Origin: Alphaproteobacteria bacterium
GTDB lineage: Bacteria; Pseudomonadota; Alphaproteobacteria; Rhodospirillales; Rhodospirillaceae
Assembly: GCA_015228695.1 (NCBI GenBank)
Contig: JADGDA010000096.1
Location: forward strand, 1 to 8,609
Length of the DNA: 8,609 nucleotides
Reading direction: 5' to 3'
Below are positions 1 to 6,457 of this stretch, piece by piece. The position numbers were made by a program, and so were the translations under genes. Below the pieces are notes generated by a model. It had not been told where the DNA came from, ran no database searches, and saw nothing but the letters and a program-made list of their open reading frames with translations. Numbering within the stretch: the stretch's first letter is position 1; the number at the start of each line of letters is the position of its first letter.

Positions 1-441
1 GCTTTCAACATCGCCCAGTATCTGTCCAATCCAGTCGAAATGGCCCTTATGATCGCTGACAATGTGAGATCAGAGTTGAAGAATACGTCCTGCGTACTGC
101 TGAACGGCGCGCGGTTACTCCTGTTGGGTGACAAACAGCAAGATTGGAACCTGGGGGCGTGCTGGTATATGCGTGGACTTGTGGCCCTGTCGGAGGAATC
201 ACCTAGTGCTCGTTGGATTGAGTCAAGCTATGGAGATGTTGCTGCTATTTTGCAAGAACGTCCTGACTTCTTCGAAGCCTATCGTACAGAATTGATGTCC
301 GCTATCGGGACCGCGATGGATGCGAAGGCATTGACCCGCAAGATCGGAATACGCCTTGCAGGTGTCTTTGAAGAGTTCGACGTGTCGCAATGGTTTCTCC
401 AGGCTCCGGTGAATTCCGGGAATTCCGGTGACAGTGCATGA
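1..441 (+). CDS. Hypothetical protein, 3' part of a gene (5' end outside window)
   Basis: The frame is open from base 1, reading AFNIAQYLSNPVEM before the first Met at 40. No Shine-Dalgarno-like sequence precedes that ATG, so the gene probably starts left of the window; a start at 40 (133 residues) is the alternative. I do not recognise the family. The protein looks soluble and mixed in composition, with no signal peptide, membrane segment or repeat. Its middle is plausibly helical (residues such as WIESSYGDVAAILQERPDFF). Base composition is near balanced with little G/C bias at third positions, clearly unlike the GC-rich genes to the right, which suggests transferred or accessory DNA. The last 11 residues (PVNSGNSGDSA) are encoded by a tandem GAATTCCGG repeat, so the natural C-terminus may have been replaced by repeat sequence. 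That it is coding rests on the long open frame and protein-like composition; function unknown. Confidence 0.55.
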   Translation, partial: AFNIAQYLSNPVEMALMIADNVRSELKNTSCVLLNGARLLLLGDKQQDWNLGACWYMRGLVALSEESPSARWIESSYGDVAAILQERPDFFEAYRTELMSAIGTAMDAKALTRKIGIRLAGVFEEFDVSQWFLQAPVNSGNSGDSA

Positions 442-462
442 ATTTCAGGAATTTCCGGAAAT
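411..462. repeat. Short AATTCCGG-type repeat cluster, possible REP-like remnant
   Basis: GAATTCCGG occurs twice in exact tandem (411-419, 420-428). It is followed by TGACAGTGCAT and then two related 10-mers, GAATTTCAGG (440-449) and GAATTTCCGG (449-458). ATTTCCGGAAAT (451-462) is a perfect 12-bp palindrome. The arrangement of AATTCCGG next to GTGACAGT resembles intergenic repeats that I recall from genomes with REP-associated IS200-like transposases, but that resemblance is from memory. No transposase gene is in the window. The cluster covers the end of the upstream reading frame and lies where base composition shifts to high GC. Confidence 0.5.
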
Positions 463-510
463 CAGCCTTTTACCGCCTTGTCACGCCCCAATTCGCCCTG
501 GGACGCCTCC

Positions 511-576
511 TCAAGACGGTGGACCACGCGGGTGCGAACGGTTACCTTCGCCCCCCGTGGTCCACTGGAGTCTTGA
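511..576 (+). promoter_or_regulatory. Long imperfect inverted repeat in the cobM leader
   Basis: TCAAGAC (511-517) can pair with GTCTTGA (570-576), and GTGGACCACG (519-528) with CGTGGTCCAC (556-565). A further GGG/CCC (530-532 with 552-554) adds to the stem. In total about 20 pairs close a loop of roughly 19 nt, with a 1-nt versus 4-nt internal bulge. The 3' arm ends just at the cobM ribosome binding site (AAGGGG, about 576-581). No T-run follows, so it is not a typical intrinsic terminator. It could be an mRNA structure acting on cobM, a DNA operator or a mobile-repeat remnant. I see no cobalamin riboswitch signature that I can assign. Confidence 0.5.
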
Positions 577-588
577 AGGGGTGTCGGC

Positions 589-1347
589 ATGACGGTTCAC
601 TTTATCGGAGCCGGTCCCGGCGCGCCCGACCTGATCACGGTGCGGGGGCTTGATCTGATCCGGCGGTGTCCGGTCGTCCTCTACGCCGGGTCTCTGGTTC
701 CGGAGGAGGTGGTCGCGGAGGCCCCCGCCGGGGCGAGGGTGGTGGACACCGCTCCCCTCGACCTCGATCGGATCATCGCCGAGATGGAGGCCGCCCACGG
801 CCGGGGACAGGACGTGGCGCGGGTGCATTCGGGCGATCCCTCCCTCTACGGGGCCATCGCCGAGCAGATGCGGCGGCTGGACGCGCTCGGGATTCCCTAC
901 GACGTGACGCCGGGGGTGCCGGCCTTTGCCGCCGCCGCCGCCGCCCTCGGCATGGAGTTGACCCTTCCCGACGTCGCCCAGACGGTGATCCTGACCCGCA
1001 CCTCGGTGCGCTCGTCGGCCATGCCCGCCGGGGAGGACCTGAAGACCCTGGGCGCCAGCGGCGCGACGCTCGCGATTCACCTCTCGGTCAACAATCTGGC
1101 CGTGGTCGTGCGGGATTTGACGCCGCTTTACGGTGCCGACTGCCCGGTGGCGGTGGTCTATCGGGCGAGTTGGCCGGACCAGCGCATCCTGCGCGGCACC
1201 CTGGGCGACATCCAGGCCAAGGTGAAGGAGGCCGGGCTTTCCCGCACGGCCCTCGTTCTGGTCGGGCGGGTCCTGGGCGAGGCGGGTTTCAGCGACAGCC
1301 GCCTCTACGCGCCCGACCACACCCATGTGCTGCGTCCGGGAGTCTGA
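589..1347 (+). CDS. cobM: Precorrin-4 C11-methyltransferase (CobM)
   Basis: This enzyme transfers a methyl group from S-adenosylmethionine to C-11 of precorrin-4 to make precorrin-5 in cytoplasmic cobalamin (B12) synthesis. The 252 residues match the usual family length. Visible tetrapyrrole methylase motifs are the N-terminal Gly/Pro loop FIGAGPGAPD (5-14), YAGSLVP (32-38), RVHSGDPSLYGA (78-89), the YDVTPGVPAF segment (104-113) that is typical of SAM binding in this fold, and LTRT (135-138). The YAGSLVP and HSGDPSLYGA pair is characteristic of CobM/CbiF rather than other cob methylases. The ATG at 589 is preceded by AAGGGG at a good distance and gives the conserved N-terminus. No other B12 gene is in the window, so the gene seems to sit alone, with a leader that can fold into a hairpin. 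The anaerobic homologue CbiF is the alternative; sequence alone does not separate them with certainty. Confidence 0.93.
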   Translation: MTVHFIGAGPGAPDLITVRGLDLIRRCPVVLYAGSLVPEEVVAEAPAGARVVDTAPLDLDRIIAEMEAAHGRGQDVARVHSGDPSLYGAIAEQMRRLDALGIPYDVTPGVPAFAAAAAALGMELTLPDVAQTVILTRTSVRSSAMPAGEDLKTLGASGATLAIHLSVNNLAVVVRDLTPLYGADCPVAVVYRASWPDQRILRGTLGDIQAKVKEAGLSRTALVLVGRVLGEAGFSDSRLYAPDHTHVLRPGV

Positions 1348-1365
1348 CGGACAGAGTCCGGCGGA

Positions 1366-2094
1366 TCAAGCGTCCTTTACCGCGGCTTTCCTGCGGGCGG
1401 CGATGTTCAGAGCCTCCACCGCCACCGAGAATCCCATGGCGAAGTACAGATAACCCTTCGGGATATGGAACCCCATCCCGTCCCCGATCAAGGCCATCCC
1501 GACCAGGATCAGGAAGCTGAGCGCCAGCATCTTGACCGTCGGGTGGCGGCTGACGAAATCGCCCAACGGCCCCGAGGCCACCAGCATGACGATGATGGCG
1601 ATGACGATGGCGGCGACCATGATGGGAAGCTCGTTGACCATGCCGACGGCGGTGATGACCGAATCCAGGGAAAAGATGATGTCGAACAGCGCCATCTGCA
1701 CCACCACCACCGCAAAGCTGGCGGCCGCGACCTTGGCCGCCGTCGCATCCGCGTCTTCCCCTCCCTCCACCGACACATGAATCTCGTGGGTCGCCTTGGC
1801 GAGCAGGAAAAGTCCGCCGCCGATCAGGATCAGATCCCGCCAGGATACCGCTTGCTCCAGAACGGTGAACAGGGGAGCGGTCATCCCGGCGATCCAGGAC
1901 AGGGTGGCCAGCAGGGCGAGGCGGGTGCCAAGGGCCATGATCAGCCCGACCCGCCGCGCCTTCGCCCGGCGCTCGGCGGGCAGACGGTCCGCCAGGATGG
2001 TCAGAAAGACGAGATTGTCCACCCCAAGGACGATTTCCAGCCCCGCCAGGGTCAGCAGACTGATCCACATCTGCGGGTCCAACATCCAGTCCAT
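1366..2094 (-). CDS. TerC-family integral membrane protein
   Basis: The 242-residue protein is mostly hydrophobic with about seven membrane segments. It carries the family signatures: GLEIVLGVDNLVFLTILAD (18-36, with Glu20, Asp26 and Asn27), FDIIFSLDSVITAVGM (137-152, with Asp138 and Asp144), HPTVKML (184-190) and a C-terminal segment ending SVAVEALN with Glu227. Acidic residues inside membrane segments are typical of TerC proteins, and several members export manganese or take part in tellurium resistance or metal loading of secreted proteins. The substrate here cannot be read from sequence. A soluble acidic loop (about 109-118, VEGGEDADAT) separates the two halves. The ATG is preceded by AAGGA on the minus strand with a 9-nt spacer. 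The gene is convergent with cobM (18-nt gap) and divergent from the sugar genes, so it is probably monocistronic. No other ter gene is nearby. Confidence 0.9.
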   Translation of the reverse strand: MDWMLDPQMWISLLTLAGLEIVLGVDNLVFLTILADRLPAERRAKARRVGLIMALGTRLALLATLSWIAGMTAPLFTVLEQAVSWRDLILIGGGLFLLAKATHEIHVSVEGGEDADATAAKVAAASFAVVVVQMALFDIIFSLDSVITAVGMVNELPIMVAAIVIAIIVMLVASGPLGDFVSRHPTVKMLALSFLILVGMALIGDGMGFHIPKGYLYFAMGFSVAVEALNIAARRKAAVKDA

Positions 2095-2147
2095 GCGCCG
2101 ATATCCTTAAAGTCTCACGGTGAAACGATTCGAGTCGGGGCACTCTA

Positions 2148-2164
2148 CATGCATCCCGGGCATG
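2148..2164. promoter_or_regulatory. Small inverted repeat in a divergent intergenic region
   Basis: The 167-nt gap between the divergent terC-family and rmlC-like genes must hold promoters for both directions. The clearest symmetry is CATGC (2148-2152) facing GCATG (2160-2164) around a CCCGGG core, a possible operator. An A-rich stretch lies at 2176-2190, a short CGCCGGCG palindrome at 2191-2198 and TATATAAGG at 2221-2229. I could not pair any of these with a convincing -35 box, so no promoter is placed. Confidence 0.25.
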
Positions 2165-2261
2165 ATTCCATCACCGGGAAAATGAAAATACGCCGGCGTG
2201 GACCGGAGCGGGAATGGGGGTATATAAGGAGGCCGCGCCTACTTCCGTCACGGGAATCCGC

Positions 2262-2798
2262 ATGAACGTCCTGACCACCTCCCTTCCCGGTCTGCTGATT
2301 CTGGAGCCCAGGGTGTTCGGCGACGCCAGGGGGCGTTTCTTTGAAAGCTGGAACGAGCGCCGGTTCCGGGAGGCGGGAATCGGCGAGGGATTCGTGCAGG
2401 ACAACGTGTCGGTGTCGTCGGGGCGGGTGGTGCGCGGGTTTCATTTCCAGCGCACCCAGCCCCAGGGTCAACTGGTGTTTCTGACCGAGGGGCGCATCTT
2501 CGACGTCTGCGTCGATATCCGCCGGGAGTCCCCGACGTTCGGCAGGTGGGAGAGCTTCGACCTGTCGGCGGAGACGGCGCGGCAGGTCTACATGCCCCCC
2601 GGTTTCGCCCATGGATTTGCCCTGATGAGCGCGCGCGCCGTCGTGCATTACAAATGCACCGCCTATTACCGTCCGGACGACGAGGGCGGAATCATCTGGA
2701 ACGATCCGACCCTGGCGGTTCCCTGGCCCCTCGCGGACCCGGTCGTTTCCGCCCGCGACGCCGCCTTTCCCACCTTCGCGGACTTCGTGGCGTCATGA
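2262..2798 (+). CDS. RmlC-type dTDP-4-dehydrorhamnose 3,5-epimerase-like protein
   Basis: RmlC enzymes epimerise C3 and C5 of a 4-keto-6-deoxy nucleotide sugar, classically on the path to dTDP-L-rhamnose. The 178-residue cupin shows the family order FGDARGRFFESW (19-30), VVRGFHFQ (56-63, general-base His61), FDVCVDIRRESPTFG (80-94), MPPGFAHGF (111-119, His117), HYKCTAYY (129-136, candidate catalytic Tyr130) and GIIWNDP (143-149). The lysine usual in the QGK-L-V motif is Gln70 here (QGQLV), so specificity may differ from true RmlC. I chose Met at 2262 because MNVLTTSLPGLLILEPRVF matches the family N-terminus; the ATG at 2214 would add 16 unconserved residues. A perfect AAGGAGG (2226-2232) lies 29 nt before the chosen start, too far for ordinary use; only weak GGGA lies closer. 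First gene of a three-gene unit, overlapping the next by ATGA. No rmlA, B or D is present. Confidence 0.85.
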   Translation: MNVLTTSLPGLLILEPRVFGDARGRFFESWNERRFREAGIGEGFVQDNVSVSSGRVVRGFHFQRTQPQGQLVFLTEGRIFDVCVDIRRESPTFGRWESFDLSAETARQVYMPPGFAHGFALMSARAVVHYKCTAYYRPDDEGGIIWNDPTLAVPWPLADPVVSARDAAFPTFADFVAS

Positions 2799-3790
2799 TG
2801 CCGTCCGGGGAGATCGCCGCCCTCTACGGAGACAAAAGGGTCCTGGTCACCGGGGCCGGCGGCTTCGTCGGGGGCAGCATCGTCGCCTGTCTGGCCGAGG
2901 CCGGGTGCCGGGTCCGCCGGCATTCCCGGAAGCCCCTGCCGCCCCTCGGCAATCCTCGGGTGGATGACGTGGCCGGGGAGGTGCGGGAACAGGGCCTGTG
3001 GGACCGGGTGCTGGACGGCGTCGACGTCGTGTTCCACTGCGCCGCCCAGACCAGCGTCTATCAGGCCGATTCCGATCCGTTGGGCGATCTTGCCGCCAAC
3101 GTGGCCTTTCCCCTGCGCCTGCTGGAAGCGGCAAGACGCTCGCCCGGGATGGTGACCGTGGTTCTGGCCAGCACCGCGACCGTCGTCGGGTTGGCCGATT
3201 CCCTGCCGGTCGAGCACAGCCGCCGGCCGATGCCGGTCACCGCCTATGACGTGGGCAAGCTGGCGGCGGAGCAATATCTGTCGCTTTACGTCCGCCTCGG
3301 CCATGTGCGCGGCGGCGCCCTGCGGCTGGCGAACGTGTTCGGCCCCGGCCCCGGCTCCTCCGCCGCCGACCGCGGCGTTCTCAACAAGGTGCTCCAGCGG
3401 GCGTTGGACGGCGGCCCGGTTTCCCTGTTCGGCGATGGCCGCTGGGTCCGGGATTACGTCTTCATCGACGACGTGGTGGCGGCCTTCCTGAGGGCGGGGG
3501 GGACGGGGGACGCCCTGGGCGGAGAAGCCTATCACGTCTGCACCGGACAGGGGACGACCGTGGCCGACGCTTTCCGCATGGCCGCCGAGGTCGCCGCCCT
3601 CCGCACCGGCCATGACGTCGAGATCGTCGGCGTGCCGTTGCCCGAGGGCCTGTCCGCCATCGAGTTCCGCGACTTCGTCGGAAGTTGGGACGCCCTTCAC
3701 CGCGCCGTGGGGTGGCGACCTTCGGTTTCCCTGCGCGACGGGCTGGAGAGGACGGCGGCCGCCTTCCTGTCCAGGCCCCCCCATCCTTGA
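2795..3790 (+). CDS. NAD-dependent sugar epimerase/dehydratase (extended SDR)
   Basis: The 331-residue protein has the full extended short-chain dehydrogenase layout. It has a Rossmann NAD loop VTGAGGFVG (18-26), a conserved FHCAAQTSVY segment, Ser126/Thr127 in LASTATVVG, the catalytic pair Tyr151 and Lys155 in YDVGK, then RLANVFGPG and RDYVFIDDVV in the substrate-binding half. This places it with nucleotide-sugar 4-epimerases and 4,6-dehydratases or reductases (GalE/RmlD/RfbJ-like). The exact reaction cannot be read from sequence. The N-terminus is GAGGFVGGS rather than the GGAGFIG more typical of GalE and RmlB. Translation starts at the ATG of an ATGA overlap with the rmlC-like stop, implying coupled translation; a second ATG follows at once. 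With its neighbours it would supply or alter the donor sugar for the downstream glycosyltransferase. Confidence 0.87.
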   Translation: MMPSGEIAALYGDKRVLVTGAGGFVGGSIVACLAEAGCRVRRHSRKPLPPLGNPRVDDVAGEVREQGLWDRVLDGVDVVFHCAAQTSVYQADSDPLGDLAANVAFPLRLLEAARRSPGMVTVVLASTATVVGLADSLPVEHSRRPMPVTAYDVGKLAAEQYLSLYVRLGHVRGGALRLANVFGPGPGSSAADRGVLNKVLQRALDGGPVSLFGDGRWVRDYVFIDDVVAAFLRAGGTGDALGGEAYHVCTGQGTTVADAFRMAAEVAALRTGHDVEIVGVPLPEGLSAIEFRDFVGSWDALHRAVGWRPSVSLRDGLERTAAAFLSRPPHP

Positions 3791-3798
3791 GAGGCTCC

Positions 3799-5877
3799 AT
3801 GGACGATCCCCGTCAAATTCTTGCCGCCGCCCTCTCCGCCCGTCAGAGCGGAGACCTGGGTTCCGCCCTGACCCTGGGGCGCCGGTTGGCGGCCGTCCTG
3901 CCCGACGAACCCGCCGTCCACGGCTTTCTGGGAGAGGTCCTGACCGATCTCGGCGACACCCGGGAAGCCATGGAGGCTTTCGTCCGGGCGACCGAACTGG
4001 CTCCCTCCGACGCGGGCCTGCGCCGGGCGGCCGCCCTGCTGGCGGTGGCGGCGGGACGGCCCGAGGTCGCGGCCGGGCAACTCGGCGTTCTCGCGGCCAT
4101 GGGTGAGGAGACCCCGGACGATCTCGCCAACCGCGCCGACGCCCTGGCGGCGGCGGGGAAGACCGAAACGGCGATCGCGTCCTATGAAAAGCTGCTGACC
4201 CATTGGCCGGACTCCGTGGACGTCATGGTCGCCCTGTCCAGCCTGCTGATCCAAACCCGCCGCTCCGACGAGGCCGAGCCGCTGCTGCGCAAGGCCCTGG
4301 CGATAAATCCCGACGATGTCGGCGCCTTGACCAACCTGTCCCTGGTCCTGCTGATGCGCGGCGAGGCCGACGCGGCGCTGGCCCTGGGCCGCCGGGCCGC
4401 CGCCCTTCCCACGGCCGACGTCGCCGCCCTGCTGGCCCTGGCCAAGAGCGAACATCGCCTCGGGCATGCCGTGGCCGCCCTGGAGGCGGCCGGACGGGCG
4501 GAGAGTCTGGCCAAGCCCGGCGATGCCTATGTCGCCGACACCACCGCCTCCATGCTGACCGCGCTCGGCCGGGTGGACGAGGCGCTGGAACGGCTTCGCC
4601 TCGCCCTCGACACCCCGCAGGACATTCCGCCCTCCATCCGGAGCAGCGTTCTCGGCAAGCTGCTGTTCTGCCTGCAATACCAGCCGGACCTGGAGCCGGC
4701 CCGGATGGTGGACGAGGCGAGAAAATGGAGCCGGGCCGCCGCCGAGGTCGTTCCGCTCCGGCCAAGGGCGGCAACGTCGTGGGACCCCGGCAGACGGTTG
4801 AAAATCGGCTATGTGTCGGCGGATTTCCGTGAACACGCCTGCGCCTATCTGATCGAGCCGATCATCCGCCACCACGACCGTTCCGTGGTCGAGGTCCATT
4901 GCTATGCCGAGGTGCCGGTGGAAGACGCCGTCACCCGGCGCATCCGGGCCGACGCCGACCACTGGCTTCAGACCACGGGCCTGGACGACGCGACGCTGGT
5001 CGATGCGATCCGCTCCGACGGCATCGACGTCCTGGTCGACCTCTCCGGCCACACCAGCGACAACCGGCTGCTCGTCTTCGCCCATCGTCCGGCCCCGGTC
5101 CAGGTCGCGACCCTGATCGGGTACGCCGCGACCACCGGGGTTGCCGCCTTCGATTGTCTGTTGGGCGATCCGTACCTCACGCCGCCGGGATGCGAGGAGG
5201 GCTTCAGCGAGCCCATCCATCGCCTCCCCCGCATCATCGCCCCCTTCCTGCCCCGTGGCGACTGGTCCGAGCCCGCTTCCGAGGCTCCGGCGGACATCGT
5301 CTTCGCCTGCGTTTCCGATCCCGCCCGCGTGGACGGCGGGACCATCGCCCTGTGGGAGCGGCTGCTGGAGGCGGTTCCCGGCAGCCGCATTCTGACCAAG
5401 CACAATCTGTTCGACGATCCCGCCGCGCGGGAGGGGTGGCGGCAAAAACTCGGGGCGATCTCCGGGAAGGTGGACGTCGAGGGCATTCCCGGCGGCTGGG
5501 CCGGCAACATGGACGTCTATGCCCGATCGAGCGTCGTTCTCGACCCGCCCCGGCATTCCGGCGGCACCTCGGTGCTGATCCCCTTGTGGATGGGGGTTCC
5601 GGTGGTGGCTCTGTCGGGGCGGAATTCCTGGCAGAGGACCGGGGCGACCATCCTCGCCAACGCCGGATTGCCCGACCTGATCGCCCGCGACGAGCAGGAG
5701 TATGTCGCCATCGCGGCCCGTCTGGCCACCGACCGGCCCCGGTTGGACCGGCTGCGCCGGGACCTCCGCGAACAGATGCGGCGGTCCCCCGTCTGCGACG
5801 CGCCGCTGGTGGTCGGGGACATCGAGGCGGCCTACCGTTCCCTATGGCGGGAAGCCTGCGCCCGGTACGGCTCCTGA
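3799..5877 (+). CDS. TPR-repeat glycosyltransferase, GT41 (O-GlcNAc transferase/SPINDLY-like)
   Basis: This 692-residue protein joins an N-terminal helical TPR array (about residues 5-300, with repeat hallmarks such as ALTNLSLVLLMRGEADAA) to a GT41 catalytic region (about 334-690). Catalytic-half motifs are LKIGYVSADFREHACAY (334-350; His346 matches the conserved first-motif His), VDLSGHTSDNR (413-423; His418), SRILTKHN with Lys534 in the usual nucleotide-contacting position, and SGGTSVLIPLWMGVPVV (587-603). Family members transfer a sugar from a nucleotide donor to Ser/Thr of proteins (OGT, SPY) or, in bacteria, to proteins or glycans such as adhesins or flagellin; TPRs usually recognise the acceptor. 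Donor and acceptor here are unknown. The ATG is chosen because GAGAGG lies just upstream and the start falls 8 nt after the preceding stop; the longer open frame only overlaps the SDR gene. There is no signal peptide, so it is cytoplasmic. The upstream genes suggest a specialised deoxy-sugar donor. Confidence 0.9.
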   Translation: MDDPRQILAAALSARQSGDLGSALTLGRRLAAVLPDEPAVHGFLGEVLTDLGDTREAMEAFVRATELAPSDAGLRRAAALLAVAAGRPEVAAGQLGVLAAMGEETPDDLANRADALAAAGKTETAIASYEKLLTHWPDSVDVMVALSSLLIQTRRSDEAEPLLRKALAINPDDVGALTNLSLVLLMRGEADAALALGRRAAALPTADVAALLALAKSEHRLGHAVAALEAAGRAESLAKPGDAYVADTTASMLTALGRVDEALERLRLALDTPQDIPPSIRSSVLGKLLFCLQYQPDLEPARMVDEARKWSRAAAEVVPLRPRAATSWDPGRRLKIGYVSADFREHACAYLIEPIIRHHDRSVVEVHCYAEVPVEDAVTRRIRADADHWLQTTGLDDATLVDAIRSDGIDVLVDLSGHTSDNRLLVFAHRPAPVQVATLIGYAATTGVAAFDCLLGDPYLTPPGCEEGFSEPIHRLPRIIAPFLPRGDWSEPASEAPADIVFACVSDPARVDGGTIALWERLLEAVPGSRILTKHNLFDDPAAREGWRQKLGAISGKVDVEGIPGGWAGNMDVYARSSVVLDPPRHSGGTSVLIPLWMGVPVVALSGRNSWQRTGATILANAGLPDLIARDEQEYVAIAARLATDRPRLDRLRRDLREQMRRSPVCDAPLVVGDIEAAYRSLWREACARYGS

Positions 5878-5889
5878 TACCGGTATCAG
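5874..5889. terminator. Perfect 16-bp palindrome between convergent genes
   Basis: CTGATACCGGTATCAG is self-complementary over its whole length. It contains the TGA stop of the plus-strand glycosyltransferase (5875-5877) and the stop of the minus-strand cNMP-fold gene (5886-5888, TGA on that strand). As RNA it could form a 6-bp stem with a CCGG loop in either direction, but no T-run follows on either side, so a classical intrinsic terminator is doubtful. A protein-binding site is an alternative. The symmetry is certain; the function is inferred. Confidence 0.4.
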
Positions 5890-6431
5890 TCGGCGGCGCC
5901 CCCCATCAGCTTTTTCAGCATGCGGTCGAAACGGGCGCCCGCGATGTGAATGTTGTCGAGGATGTTCATGTCCAGTTCGCCCTCCATCTCCGTGTCCTCG
6001 TCCAGTCCCTTGTCGTCGTGATAGCCGAGGCGCTGCACCGTGCCGCGCAGGCGATCCGACAGAAAGGTGGCGATGGCCCGGTAGAAGCGGGCGGAAAACC
6101 CCACGTCGTCCTCAAGCTTGTCCATAATGGCGTCGCGGGGAAGATCGAGGACGAAGCAGTCCGTCTCCGCCCGCACCGAGGCCGACGGCGGGCGCGAATC
6201 GATGAAGGACATTTCGCCGATCATCTCGCCGCTGGACAGCTTGGCAACGTCGCCGATGCCCGACAGCGAAACCGCCATCGCGCCGTCGAGCAGGATATAC
6301 ATGCTGTCGATGGCGTGGCCCTGCCGGATGAGGACCTCGCCGGCCGGAACCTTGCGGCGTCTGCCCGCCCGGGCGAACCAGTCGGCATCCTCGTCGTTCA
6401 ACTGGCCCATGATGTAGAGCACTTTACGCAT
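5886..6431 (-). CDS. Cyclic-nucleotide-binding-fold (CRP-like) regulatory protein, no DNA-binding domain
   Basis: The 181-residue protein holds one cNMP-binding beta-roll (about 22-105): PAGEVLIRQGHAIDSMYILL (29-48), the turn GEMIGEMSFIDSRPPSASV (68-86) and a C-helix to about 135. The acidic tail (about 138-160, GLDEDTEMEGELD) and basic end (RMLKKLMGG) contain no helix-turn-helix, so it is not a CRP-type transcription factor. In the phosphate-binding cassette the usual Arg before Ser/Ala-Ala-Thr is Pro82, so classical cAMP/cGMP binding is doubtful; Gly72-Glu73 is kept. The gene starts 26 nt after the ABC transporter stop on the same strand, with GGAGGGG-rich sequence as its ribosome binding site, so the two are co-transcribed. 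I recall CNBD proteins or domains accompanying NHLM-type exporters, which suggests a role in gating, assembly or activity of the transporter, but this is inference. Confidence 0.85.
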   Translation of the reverse strand: MRKVLYIMGQLNDEDADWFARAGRRRKVPAGEVLIRQGHAIDSMYILLDGAMAVSLSGIGDVAKLSSGEMIGEMSFIDSRPPSASVRAETDCFVLDLPRDAIMDKLEDDVGFSARFYRAIATFLSDRLRGTVQRLGYHDDKGLDEDTEMEGELDMNILDNIHIAGARFDRMLKKLMGGAAD

Positions 6432-6457
6432 GTCCCCCCCTCCCCTCCCTTGGCCGA

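Noticed and set aside
438..653. Small plus-strand frame of 71 codons starting in the repeat cluster
   Set aside because: It runs through the inverted repeat and into cobM in another frame, its start has no ribosome binding site and its second half is Arg-rich shadow.
511..1326. Minus-strand 271-codon open frame opposite cobM
   Set aside because: His/Arg/Gly-rich translation without family features, entirely opposite a clear cobM.
1334..1366. Possible terminator between cobM and the TerC-family gene
   Set aside because: Only GTCCG/CGGAC style 5-bp pairing and no T-run; too weak to call.
2666..3784. Minus-strand 372-codon open frame opposite the SDR gene
   Set aside because: Shadow of the SDR gene; no motif and a biased composition.
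3697..5556. Minus-strand 619-codon open frame opposite the glycosyltransferase
   Set aside because: Low-complexity Gly/Arg/Gln-rich translation without any recognisable motif; typical antisense shadow in high-GC DNA.
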